Shown here: positions 48,872 through 59,831 of the stretch, piece after piece
Position numbering within the stretch: position 1 is the stretch's first letter
Layout of the letters: every line of letters begins with the position of its first letter
NCBI GenBank assembly: GCA_037953625.1
Contig: CM075649.1
Location: forward strand, 75,113,290 to 75,177,289
DNA from: Crotalaria pallida
Taxonomy: Eukaryota; Streptophyta; Magnoliopsida; Fabales; Fabaceae
Length of the DNA stretch: 64,000 bases
Direction of reading: 5' to 3'
Translations under genes and position numbers: made by a program
The notes under the pieces: model-generated
What the model was told of the DNA's origin: nothing
The model's database searches: none
Seen by the model: only the letters and a program-made list of their open reading frames with translations

Positions 48872-48894
48872 TACTCTCCCTGTAAGGGAAAGTA
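48872..48894 (-). repeat. Terminal hairpin of D LTR
   Basis: On the sense (minus) strand TACTTTCCCT and AGGGAGAGTA form a 10-bp stem with one G-U pair around loop TAC. It sits next to GGCCGAGCAGG, as in other LTRs. The second copy lies at about 53277-53299. Confidence 0.8.
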
Positions 48895-49377
48895 CTCCTG
48901 CTCGGCCGGGGGCTGTGCCAGCTCAATCTCAGTACCTGTGGAGATAGTAAGGAGTGAGCATTACACATAAAATGGGAAAGCAGTTTCTAATATGACATAA
49001 TAACCGACTAAGTCACACACAATTACCACATAGTTCAATCAATTGCACAACAGTCACATTCATACCAATATGCATCAATATTCCGATTCCATTATTTTTC
49101 CTAGGTTATTGTTCATTTTCCTATCCGACAAAACCACCTATGCTCCTATTTTCGCTTCCTTTTTACCCATTAATTACCTAACTCATTAATTCGTTTTACA
49201 TACCTTATTGTCCTATTTTTACTAGTACACTTCTTTACCATCCCAAATTATCTCGTTATGTCCTTCTACTAACCTTCCTATCTTATGTTTCGTGTATCTT
49301 TTTCTTTTCTCCATTTTCATTCTTCATTCCTTTCTTCCAATCCCTTTCATTTCCTTTATTTTTCCAATTTCTATTTG

Positions 49378-49663
49378 CGATGTATGTCACCTCAGGTCAA
49401 AGGCCCACATACCTCCCTAGTTTACAAAGTATGTCACCTCAGGTCAAAGGCCAACATACTCACCCCATACATACATGATAAGTATGTCACCTCAGGTTAA
49501 AGGCCCACATACTTACCAACTTCACAAAGTATGTCACCTCAGGTCAAAGGCCAACATACTCACCCTATTCACACATGTTAAGTATGCCGCCTCAGGTCAA
49601 AGGCCCACATACTTACCATATTCACAAAGTATGTCACCTCAGGTCAAAGGCCAACATACTCAC
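49378..49663 (-). repeat. AAGTATGT/ACATACTT hairpin array in D 3' LTR
   Basis: Seven units have arms (A)AGTATGT and ACATACT(T) around a constant 19-base loop CACCTCAGGTCAAAGGCCC or a one-base variant. Within this array the stems are nearly uniform, so there is little covariation. The organisation (constant loop, AT-rich spacers) matches array E. Confidence 0.85.
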
Positions 49664-50782
49664 TACTTCCGAATAATCATAACAAACAACAAATATCAAT
49701 ATACCATAGTAAACACGCCATTCCTATCATCTCATATAAACCATCTAGTAAATAAACACAATTACAATTCACAACGCTTAAACACTTAGAGCAACAAATG
49801 AACAGTTCACAATAATTATCAAGAATACACCAAATATATATAATCATTAGCAACAACTCAGATAAGCACATAAAATATCCTACACATTAGCACTTAACAA
49901 TTATTCTCAAGTAGCACCTATAATAACATATAGTAGCAAGATCATGCATTTAGCTAGTTCAATTTATTGGTTTGCCTAATCAATTTATTATTCCTATTCC
50001 CCATCGTAGAGTTACACTAGGTTCGTTTCTAGAATTTACCATCATTTTCTAACTTAGGTTTTCAATTCCTTATACTAACACCTATCTCTTAGCAAGCATT
50101 ATATACATACTATAAACTATTCCCCAGAGTATGGTAATACTCACTAATACCCACTCCTTACCTCAACACTTAGAGATAAGGCGGTTACACTTGCTTTAAG
50201 CTTGAGAGCCTTGCCACCAATTGAGTTATGACCCAAGAGAGAAGTGAGGAACCTAATATAATAGCCATAACAAGAAGAGTTAGCATTTATGCCATAGCCT
50301 CTTGACAAAGCTCAAGAAAATGAGAAGCTTCCATGGCCTAGAGTTGAAAACCACCATGGAAGACAAGAGAGAGAAAGCTTCAAGCTTGGAGGAGAGAGAA
50401 AGTGATTCATGAACCAAAAGAAGTAAAATTAGTTAGAGACTATGGGGGAAATTCGTATAACATGAAGGAAATGAGGAGGAAAGCTTGAATTTCACTTACT
50501 TTGAGCTTGAAATTGTAGAAATCAAGAGTGGGTGTTGAAGCTCTTGAACCCTAACTCATACCCATGGCTTGAAAGAGAACAATAGGAGAGATTGATGGAA
50601 GAGATGATGTTGGTGAGTGATGGGGATTGGTTTTTAATGGTTTATCATGAGTGTATTTGATGATTTGAGATGAAATTTGAAGAGAGAATGGGAGCTTGTT
50701 CGTGACCTAGGAGAGAGAGTGAAGTTGAGTTATGAATGAGATTGTTGGCTGAAACACGTTTTTAAGGCTGTCTGCACAAAAA

Positions 50783-50893
50783 ACTCGAGTGGTTTCCAAA
50801 AGACTCGAGTGTTTTCCTTAAAAATACTGGAGTCTTTTCAAAAAGACTCGAGTCTTTTCCAAAAGACTGGAGTCTTTTCCAAAAGACTCGAGT
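50783..50893 (-). repeat. CTCGAGT palindrome array in D 3' LTR exon 1
   Basis: Six AAAGACTCGAGT or AAGACTGGAGT units, mostly CTCGAG palindromes. The second LTR carries the same array at about 55188-55298. The CTCGAGT core is the same as in LTR B, although the surrounding families differ. Confidence 0.85.
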
Positions 50894-51213
50894 ATTTTTG
50901 CCCAGTACCCCATTTATTCATTTTCCTATTTTCCTCCTATTTTCTTCCTTCTTCAATTCTAGATAACTTCTTCGTTCACCGTCGGATCTAGCTCAAATTT
51001 GACGAATAACTTCCTAAAAATCATATCTTCATATCCAACGGTGGAATTTGTGTTTAGAGTTGTAAATCTTTTATTTTGAATTTCCTAATATCCTATGTTA
51101 TTAATCCTAAATCAAGCCTTCAAACCACTATTTTTAACTCAATATCATTATTTCCTTCACTCTAGGCTCGACCCATCATCAATTATACTAGGGATTAAAT
51201 TTGGGATGTTACA

Positions 51214-51252
51214 ATTCTCCCCCACTTATTGGAATTTCGTCCCCGAAATTCC
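51214..51252 (-). promoter_or_regulatory. Polypurine tract and hairpin of D
   Basis: On the minus strand, AATAAGTGGGGGAGAA (51215-51230) directly precedes the LTR start TGTAACATCCC. Next to it GGAATTTCG/CGAAATTCC (51231-51252) forms a 9-bp stem with a four-base loop. Confidence 0.85.
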
Positions 51253-52822
51253 GTTAGGTTCTGTAAATGGAGAATCACCCCGGTGATAGGACTCGCGATT
51301 CCTATCTTTAATCCCCTTTGGTTTCTTCCGTCAGTCCTTCGATTTTCCCCTACCTAGACAGAATTTAAATTAGGGTAGGAAGTGCTCCCCCACTTGGCAT
51401 CAACATACCCAATTACCGCTTTGCTAAAGGGTGTGGGATCGGGTTAATCCGCCTCCGATCGTCCTTCGGATAGATGCAAGACAGGAGTTGCATTAGCTAG
51501 ATACGGGAAAACTCGAAATATTTAGCATTTCCAGAATAGTTTTAGAATCTTTCCCAGAATAGATACCCTGGGATCGAGGCATGAGAAGATTTTTGTAGGA
51601 TAGAACGCCTTAGAGTTTATCTTCTCACCAGGATTGACTAGCACCGGTAAGGTTTAGGATCTTTCAAAAACACAAGCATTCATGAACAAGAAGCACCCCA
51701 ATGCTTAGTTGATTAGAGCATACACAATTCCTACTAAATGCCCCACAATCAACTTCTTCCATGAGTCGACTAATAAGATTAGGAAGGAAGAAGTCCACAT
51801 TAGTTCCAAGATTTACCCAACTACCAAATGTGAAGGGTACGACAACTTGCCGTTGGCTGAGTCAATTATTAAGATGTTTGGTCTCAACGCAGGGATTTTA
51901 CAAATTCGGCAAAACCGGCTATTCTTATGAGTGGTTATCTAAGAACCGGGAAAAGATTCGAAGCAACTGTCAAATTGCTTCAAGATTGATTTAGTTAATA
52001 TGATGGTTAAGAATAACTTCTGGAGAGCTGTCTTAACTCATCCAAGGGATTAGCACTTAGCTATACTACTTTGGAACAAGTAGCATATACCAAGAATTCT
52101 TTTCTTTAGAACTATTTTCTATCTACTCTCTAACTCTATATGAAGCTTTTGAACGAATGTTTCGGGGTAAGGTTGGCTTCACTTACAAGAATTATTTTCC
52201 TTGGATGTCACTTCTTTGGTTGTCTACTTTCACTTTAAAGGTTACAATGATAGCATTTATTGATAGATGCAAGAATTGAGGTGATCAATCCCATCCTCAC
52301 GTCTACCAACAACACATCACTGTCGGGTTCTATCAGTAATGTCATCATTTAACAAATGCAAGGATTAGAGTGATCAATTCTAACCTTACATTACATCAAA
52401 TAACAACATCACAACATAATATTGGTTACTTGATACTAGAATTCTCAAACTGAAGAATTCCTTATAAGGTCTTTCATACGTTCTCTATAAGAACAAGATT
52501 GTATTTGGAAAGGCAAATCCAAAGTGTTTTAAACACTTCTATCCTAAAACATTACTAGTTCAATATTTAGCTAACAGAAGAGCAATCTAACTTCACAACT
52601 TCAAATTTAAAAGCACTTCGTATGGACTTGCCAAACGTTAGTTACCTGCAACAATATCAACTGCTTAGCCAGAGTGAACCGACCAATAAGACTCAAATAC
52701 TAAGTAAATACATAGTACTATAATTATCTTATTATAATCCTAAACTATTACTATGAGCATCAATTACTCGCTAGGTGAGTAATCATTTGGAGTTTGTACA
52801 ACTCCATGGCCAAGGAGAAACT
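51253..52822 (-). other. Non-coding internal region of D
   Basis: No frame longer than about 75 codons is present on either strand, and none resembles gag or pol. A second CTCCCCCACTT (polypurine-like on minus) lies near 51386, and its surroundings resemble 56509-56560 in the remnant next to LTR C, suggesting C and D share a non-coding internal ancestor. No other structure was recognised. Confidence 0.7.
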
Positions 52823-52834
52823 GCTCTGATACCA
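52823..52834 (-). promoter_or_regulatory. Primer-binding site of D
   Basis: On the minus strand TGGTATCAGAGC starts three bases after the 5' LTR end and continues AGTTTCTCC, the same extended sequence as in element H (35229 onward). This supports shared priming machinery. Confidence 0.9.
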
Positions 52835-52837
52835 AAA

Positions 52838-55618
52838 TGTAACACCCTAAATAATTACCCTTAAATACCCATAATAAAATAGTGATTTTAAATTTTTCTG
52901 AGTAATACCATTTTAACTTATGAAAACTCTGTCAAAATGGACAGAGTTTACTTTGTAATATGGACATTCCAAGAATTAGTTTTTCTTGCAAACCTGTTAA
53001 TTTAATAATTTAAGTGAGATCAGAAAGCCATCAGGGCCAAACCATATATTAAAGCATTCATAATCAGAGTTTCAGTGCGGCGGAAAATTATAAACTAATA
53101 CAAGTTTTAGCAGTTATTTAAATTCCATGAAATACTCCAAAATAACTCCCTTCCCACAAGGAGTGGTCCTGACTATACCCCAAAATGATGTTTTTCAGTA
53201 CATACACATAATCATCATCATATACAAAAATCCCAAAAGTAGTCAGGACGGGACACACGACTCTACTAATATGACTTACTCTCCCTGTAAGGGAAAGTAC
53301 TCCTGCTCGGCCGGGGGCTGTGCCAGCTCAATCTCAGTACCTGTGGAGATAGTAAGGAGTGAGCATTACACATAAAATGGGAAAGCAGTTTCTAATATGA
53401 CATAATAACCGACTAAGTCACACACAATTACCACATAGTTCAATCAATTGCACAACAGTCACATTCATACCAATATGCATCAATATTCCGATTCCATTAT
53501 TTTTCCTAGGTTATTGTTCATTTTCCTATCCGACAAAACCACCTATGCTCCTATTTTCGCTTCCTTTTTACCCATTAATTACCTAACTCATTAATTCATT
53601 TTACATACCTTATTGTCCTATTATTACTAGTACACTTCTTTACCATCCCAAATTATCTCGTTATGTCCTTCTACTAACCTTCCTATCTTATGTTTCGTGT
53701 ATCTTTTTCTTTTCTCCATTTTCATTCTTCATTCCTTTCTTCCAATCCCTTTCATTTCCTTTATTTTTCCAATTTCTATTTGCGATGTATGTCACCTCAG
53801 GTCAAAGGCCCACATACCTCCCTAGTTTACAAAGTATGTCACCTCAGGTCAAAGGCCAACATACTCACCCCATACATACATGATAAGTATGTCCCCTCAG
53901 GTCAAAGGCCCACATACTTACCAACTTCACAAAGTATGTCACCTCAGGTCAAAGGCCAACATACTCACCCTATTCACACATGTTAAGTATGCCGCCTCAG
54001 GTCAAAGGCCCACATACTTACCATATTCACAAAGTATGTCACCTCAGGTCAAAGGCCAACATACTCACTACTTCCGAATAATCATAACAAACAACAAATA
54101 TCAATATACCATAGTAAACACGCCATTCCTATCATCTCATATAAACCATCTAGTAAATAAACACAATTACAATTCACAACGCTTAAACACTTAGAGCAAC
54201 AAATGAACAGTTCACAATAATTATCAAGAATACACCAAATATATATAATCATTAGCAACAACTCAGATAAGCACATAAAATATCCTACACATTAGCACTT
54301 AACAATTATTCTCAAGTAGCACCTATAATAACATATAGTAGCAAGATCATGCATTTAGCTAGTTCAATTTATTGGTTTGCCTAATCAATTTATTATTCCT
54401 ATTCCCCATCGTAGAGTTACACTAGGTTCGTTTCTAGAATTTACCATCATTTTCTAACTTAGGTTTTCAATTCCTTATACTAACACCTATCTCTTAGCAA
54501 GCATTATATACATACTATAAACTATTCCCCAGAGTATGGTAATACTCACTAATACCCACTCCTTACCTCAACACTTAGAGATAAGGCGGTTACACTTGCT
54601 TTAAGCTTGAGAGCCTTGCCACCAATTGAGTTATGACCCAAGAGAGAAGTGAGGAACCTAATATAATAGCCATAACAAGAAGAGTTAGCATTTATGCCAT
54701 AGCCTCTTGACAAAGCTCAAGAAAATGAGAAGCTTCCATGGCCTAGAGTTGAAAACCACCATGGAAGACAAGAGAGAGAAAGCTTCAAGCTTGGAGGAGA
54801 GAGAAAGTGATTCATGAACCAAAAGAAGTAAAATTAGTTAGAGACTATGGGGGAAATTCGTATAACATGAAGGAAATGAGGAGGAAAGCTTGAATTTCAC
54901 TTACTTTGAGCTTGAAATTGTAGAAATCAAGAGTGGGTGTTGAAGCTCTTGAACCCTAACTCATACCCATGGCTTGAAAGAGAACAATAGGAGAGATTGA
55001 TGGAAGAGATGATGTTGGTGAGTGATGGGGATTGGTTTTTAATGGTTTATCATGAGTGTATTTGATGATTTGAGATGAAATTTGAAGAGAGAATGGGAGC
55101 TTGTTCGTGACCTAGGAGAGAGAGTGAAGTTGAGTTATGAATGAGATTGTTGGCTGAAACACGTTTTTAAGGCTGTCTGCACAAAAAACTCGAGTGGTTT
55201 CCAAAAGACTCGAGTGTTTTCCTTAAAAATACTGGAGTCTTTTCAAAAAGACTCGAGTCTTTTCCAAAAGACTGGAGTCTTTTCCAAAAGACTCGAGTAT
55301 TTTTGCCCAGTACCCCATTTATTCATTTTCCTATTTTCCTCCTATTTTCTTCCTTCTTCAATTCTAGATAACTTCTTCGTTCACCGTCGGATCTAGCTCA
55401 AATTTGACGAGTAACTTCCTAAAAATCATATCTTCATATCCGACGGTGGAATTTGTGTTTAGAGTTGTAAATCTTTTATTTTGAATTTCCTAATATCCTA
55501 TGTTATTAATCCTAAATCAAGCCTTCAAACCACTATTTTTAACTCAATATCATTATTTCCTTCACTCTAGGCTCGACCCATCATCAATTATACTAGGGAT
55601 TAAATTTGGGATGTTACA
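52838..55618 (-). mobile_element. 5' LTR of D
   Basis: 2781 bp, almost identical to 48432-51213. The predicted intron is 54566 to 53341 (1226 bp), the hairpin array 53783-54068 and the palindrome array about 55188-55298. All open frames repeated in both LTRs belong to these arrays or AT-rich text. Confidence 0.92.
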
Positions 55619-56508
55619 CCACCTTCTTACCTTAACCTTGTAGAGAGAGCAAGCTTCAATGGAAGAGAGAGAGCCATGGAACAAAGGAGACACAAATAAT
55701 TAGAAACATGGGTGAGAAATTCATGTAACTTGAAGGAGGAAGGGAGAAAAGCTTGATTCAACTTACTTTGAGCTTGGCAATGGAAGAATTGAGAAATGGG
55801 TGTTGTACCCTAACTCTTGGCCATGACTTGAGAGAGGGAAAATGTGAAATTGATGAAGGTTTGAATGTTTATGTGTGATGGGGATCAAGTATTTGATGAT
55901 GATTTAGTGGGTTTTGTGTACATTTTTGGGATTGAAGAACCTAGGAATTTTGGGTGGAAAAATCGCCATAGAGAGAAGAGGAAGAAGATGGTGCGTATAT
56001 GTGGTGTGGAGCTGGTGCACCAGATTTTATTTCTGGTGCGCGCCTGGCCGTGGGTTTATGGGCGGCTGGGCGCGCGGTGCATACTGGTCTGATGCGTGCG
56101 GGACTGGCGCGCCTGGGCGTGGGTGATGGCGCACCTAAGCGTGGCCTGAAGGTCTTGCACTCGAATTGCTATGTCTTCTTCGTTAACCGTTGGATCTTGC
56201 TCATATTTTGAGACAAGCTTCCGAAGACACTCATCTTCACATCCAACGGTGGAATTCACGTTTACAGTTGTAGATATTTTATTTTTAATTTCCTAATATA
56301 GGGTGTTTCCAACACCGAAACCACTGTCTTTAACACTCGTTTGGTCTTCTTTAATTCTTCTTTCTGATGCCAATGCTTCTTGACTCCTTTATGGCACTGA
56401 GAGAACTCCTAATCCATCATCTTAACTACTCTTGAACATAATTTTCATTCATCTAATCCTCTCATTATTTTGTTATCATCCGATAGTATCTTGAAGTTAG
56501 CAACTGAG

Positions 56509-56932
56509 TTCTCCCCCACTTAGTATAAGCGTGCCCCCTTCATACCGGTATGCCCGCAAGTTCTTGTACACTATAGAAGTACAACCACGGTTTAGCTCGA
56601 CTGGCTTCAATGTTGTTATCGTACGTAGTCGTTAGGATTGATTTCACTAGTTTAATTCGTGATGGTTTGGACATAAATTTTAGGAGGATTCCCGATAGGT
56701 TGGGCTATCAAAGTCTAATTTGGTCGTTCATAGAAACTAAGAGTGATGCTTATAGAGTCTTTCCCAATTTTCCCCAAAGGTTCTACATTCGGTTATTCTA
56801 CTCTTAACCGACAAGGTAGCCTAAGGCTCTCATCCTTTCAGCTTTGCTTTGGTTTTACTATCCAATTTTGTGTAACGAGTTCGGAGGGAACACTCTTGAG
56901 CTAGCTTCTTTTCTTCTAATTGGATCTATCTC
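56509..56932 (-). mobile_element. Internal remnant next to LTR C
   Basis: It begins with the polypurine tract TAAGTGGGGGAGAA (minus strand) that primes LTR C. The remaining 0.4 kb has no readable domain. It ends where LTR E starts. Together with the gag piece at 60267-60774 it may be what is left of the internal region of element C. Confidence 0.55.
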
Positions 56933-57174
56933 GTTGAAGGATAGAAGCAATTAGGATATAAGTTAGAAAATTGACCATTTAGACATGTAAATTCAAGCTT
57001 AAAACATAGGAAATTGGGGAATGGGAATAACAAGATTGGTAGCTTAGAATACAAATTCCGCCGTTGGATGTGAAGATTAGTATGTAGGGAAGTTTGCTTT
57101 AAAATTTGGGGAAGATCCAACGGGTAGAAAAGAAGTTGTAGAAGCTTGAAATTGGAAATGCAGGCTTGTGGGTT

Positions 57175-57386
57175 TTCGCTCAAGCGAAAATACCTCGCTT
57201 CAGCGAAACAGTGATTCATCAGACCCTGAGTTACTGAGTTATTTTCGCTCAAGCGAAATTGTCTCGCTCAAGCTATAGTTTGGTTCGCTTAAGCGAAAAT
57301 GCTCTCGCTTAAGCGAAAACGGCTCGAGCAAAACCCAAACTTACTGAACGAAGTTCGCTCGAGCGAGAAGCTACTCGCTCGAGCGA
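57175..57386 (+). repeat. TTCGCTTAAGCGAA palindrome array in LTR E exon 1
   Basis: Eight or so units vary at the centre while staying close to palindromic: TTCGCTCAAGCGAA, TTCGCTTAAGCGAA and TTCGCTCGAGCGA. It occupies the same place, between the CCGTTGG block and the splice donor, as the arrays of D, I and L. Confidence 0.85.
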
Positions 57387-57894
57387 AAATGCTCGTATCT
57401 GATGTTCGCAGGACGCGATCTGGACCGTTCGATTGGAATCTTTCCATGGCTCCTCTAATCTCAGCCGCCCAAATGCTTTCTCTCTCTCATAAACTCACCT
57501 CCACCTTCATTCTTCTTCATTCTTCCATCCACCCTCAACAAAAACAACTCCCCCATCTCTCCTCCTCCCATTCGAACTCCCCTTTTTCCCCACCAAGATA
57601 GGGCTTTGTTTTCTTCTTCCTCAAACTCAAGACTCATTAATCATCATCATCCATCTCCATTGGTAAGTTTCAACTCTCTCTCTCTCTCTCTCTAGAGCTC
57701 ATACGAATTTCTCTCTCCTCCCTCCCATGGGTATACGAATTTTATGTCATGGGTTTGACAAATTCATGACTCATTTGTGTTCTATTGTTTCATGGAGGTC
57801 AAGAATCTTTCTCCTTCCACTCAATACTTGGATTGTTGATCAAGGGATTTAGGATCTAGGGCTTGAAGATTACCCCTAATTCTCATTGGTTGAG

Positions 57895-59769
57895 GTAAGG
57901 GGGTGGATATAGTGAGCATTGGCTTGTTCTAGGAAAGGGTTTGTTTTTAGATATAATGGTTGGATGGGAGTTTATGTGTTAGGGTAGAAAATTAGAAATC
58001 TCTATTTAGGAACTAAGGAAAATGTTAAAAATAGGCTTAATTGGTAATTATGGAACTCTAGGGAGTAAAGAATGAGGTAGGTTTTAATTGAGGAAAATAA
58101 ATGGCATGAACCCCTAATTTAGGACTTTGAATCAATAATTTGGACATGTGAACAAAATGTGGTTATTGTATGATTATATGAAAAGTTAAAGTTATGTTAT
58201 TAGTTGCACTCTAATTGCTTATGTGAAATGTGAATTATGGCTATTTGGTTATAATTATGATGGTGCTTGTGCTTGGAATGACTTGGTAAATATTAAATGG
58301 AATTGGTAGGCAAAGTGATGACATATAATATGGACAATTAATAATGTATAAATATGGTGATGTATCGTAGGCCTTCGATTTGGGGGAGACGATACATCGA
58401 AAAAATTTGGGTTGTATTGTAGGCCTTCGATTTGCGGGAGACAATACAACGTAAACGGGGCGATGTATGTAGGCCTTCGATTTGGTGGAGACATACATCG
58501 TCGGTGGTGTATGTATGTAGGCCTTCGATTTGGTGGAGACATACATACACCCTAAATAAAAAAGGAAAAAGGAAAGGACAATGGATAAAATAAGGTAAAC
58601 GGTAATGGAAAAGCGATGTATGTAGGCCTTCGATTTGGTGGAGACATACATCGTAATTGGTGTATGTATGTAGGCCTTCGATTTGGTGGAGACATACATA
58701 CACCGAAAGTAAAAGGAAATGAATAAGGGAAAAAGGGAATAAAATTGGATAAGATAACGGTAAAAGAAAAGCGATGTATGTAGGCCTTCGATTTGGTGGA
58801 GACATACATCGTAATTGGTGTATGTATGTAGGCCTTCGATTTGGTGGAGACATACATACACCCTAAATAAAAAAGGAAAAAGGAAAGGACAATGGATAAA
58901 ATAAGGTAAACGGTAATGGAAAAGCGATGTATGTAGGCCTTCGATTTGGTGGAGACATACATCGTAATTGGTGTATGTATGTAGGCCTTCGATTTGGTGG
59001 AGACATACATACACCGAAAGTAAAAGGAAATGAATAAGGGAAAAAGGGAATAAAATTGGATAAGATAACGGTAAAAGAAAAGCGATGTATGTAGGCCTTC
59101 GATTTGGTGGAGACATACATCGTCGGTGGTGTATGTATGTAGGCCTTTGATTTGGTGGAGACATACATACACCCTAAATAAAAAAGGAAAAAGGAAAGGA
59201 CAATGGATAAAATAAGGTAAACGGTAATGGAAAAGCGATGTATGTAGGCCTTCGATTTGGTGGAGACATACATCGTAATTGGTGTATGTATGTAGGCCTT
59301 CGATTTGGTGGAGACATACATACACCGAAAGTAAAAGGAAATGAATAAGGGAAAAAGGGAATAAAATTGGATAAGATAACGGTAAAAGAAAAGCGATGTA
59401 TGTAGGCCTTCGATTTGGTGGAGACATACATCGTAATTGGTGTATGTATGTAGGCCTTCGATTTGGTGGAGACATACATACACCGTAAATAAAAGGAAAG
59501 GAATAAGGGAAAAGGTAAGGGGACATAATGGGATTTCTTTGGACATGGGGAAAATAAATAAAAGGGAACCAAAGGGTGGAAAGGAATTAACTAAAAAGGG
59601 AATCGGCATTTATAAAATGATGGAATTGGAAAATATGGTATGCTTGCGATGAATTTGTACTTATGTGAATAAACTGCTAATTGTGTTTGGCCTGGTTAGT
59701 TGTTATGTCTATCTAGAAACTGCTATTCTATTTCATGTGCAATGCTCACTCCCTTACTATACTTTACAG
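57895..59769 (+). other. Predicted intron inside LTR E
   Basis: The donor is GGTTGAG|GTAAGGGGGTGG, nearly the same as LTR L. The acceptor is CCCTTACTATACTTTACAG|GTACAGAG after AATGCTCACT. Exon 2 reads TEIEIAQPPAEQV..SSSQGE and stops at TAG. The 1875-bp length is mainly due to the hairpin array. Confidence 0.6.
58359..59482 (+). repeat. Large hairpin array with a constant 20-nt loop in LTR E
   Basis: Sixteen or so stem-loops share the loop AGGCCTTCGATTTGGTGGAG (two point variants in the first units). Stems: GATGTATCGT/ACGATACATC (58359-58398), GTTGTATTGT/ACAATACAAC (58411-58450), CGATGTATGT/ACATACATCG (58461-58500) and GTGTATGTATGT/ACATACATACAC (58507-58550). From 58551 the last two alternate with two A-rich spacers as a higher-order unit of about 310 bp repeated three times. 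Minus-strand open frames of up to 324 codons across this array are products of the repeat length. Confidence 0.95.
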
Positions 59770-59812
59770 GTACAGAGATTGAGATTGCACAGCCCCCGGC
59801 CGAGCAGGTGTG

Positions 59813-59831
59813 CTCTTCCTCCCAGGGAGAG
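59813..59831 (+). repeat. Terminal hairpin of LTR E exon 2
   Basis: CTCTTCCT/AGGGAGAG forms an 8-bp stem with one G-U pair and loop CCC, directly after CCGGCCGAGCAGGTGTG. It retains pairing despite a base change relative to LTRs H and L. Confidence 0.8.

Larger units (their letters stand above)
48432..51213 (-). mobile_element. 3' LTR of D
   Basis: The plus-strand ends are TGTAACACCC at 48432 and GGGATGTTACA at 51213. The predicted intron on the minus strand runs from 50161 (TTGAG|GTAAGG) to 48936 (ATCTCCACAG|GTACTGAG), 1226 bp. The terminal hairpin is at 48872-48894. The conserved block with CACAAATTCCACCGTTGG lies near 51030-51060. Confidence 0.92.
48432..55618 (-). mobile_element. Young non-autonomous LTR retrotransposon 'D' (7187 bp)
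   Basis: Two nearly identical LTRs (48432-51213 and 52838-55618) flank only 1.6 kb of internal DNA. Perfect CCACC duplications (48427-48431 and 55619-55623) bound it. The minus orientation is shown by the primer-binding site beside the right LTR and the polypurine tract beside the left one. By eye I counted about eight differences between the LTRs over 2.78 kb, so it is the youngest insertion here. No gag or pol domain is present; it fits the LARD-like class mobilised by relatives, probably chromoviruses of the H/I type that share its priming signals. Confidence 0.92.
24528..56508 (-). mobile_element. Host LTR 'C' (about 2.6 kb), opened by three nested insertions
   Basis: On the minus strand this is one LTR in four pieces: 55624-56508, 47911-48431, 32254-32319 and 24528-25651. 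Its end GGGTGTTACA is at 24528. The minus-strand polypurine tract at 56509-56522 marks its start, so it is a 3' LTR. The block near 56160-56280 is the reverse complement of the conserved CACAAATTCCACCRTTGG segment. Removing F, G (with H) and D leaves a normal LTR with an intron of about 1.3 kb, donor at 55630 and acceptor at 24921; all three insertions lie inside that intron. The TGTAACA at its 5' end is mutated, so 56508 is approximate. Confidence 0.75.

Noticed and set aside
49285..49789. Plus-strand ORFs with repeated MSPQVKG peptides in both D LTRs
   Set aside because: They follow the tandem AGTATGTCACCTCAGG units in a non-coding LTR intron and appear in overlapping frames.
51709..51994. 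Two overlapping ORFs inside D as a possible gag remnant
   Set aside because: They are on the strand opposite to the element, short, and without retroelement motifs.
58359..59482. CRISPR-like array (repeated element with spacers)
   Set aside because: The repeats are hairpins in a plant LTR intron and the spacers are themselves repeated; no cas genes and no prokaryotic context.
58241..59609. Overlapping minus-strand ORFs of up to 324 codons (MYVSTKSKAYIH-like repeats)
   Set aside because: They are translations of the LTR E hairpin array. All three minus frames are open because the units lack stops, and the antisense peptide is only the repeat read in several frames.
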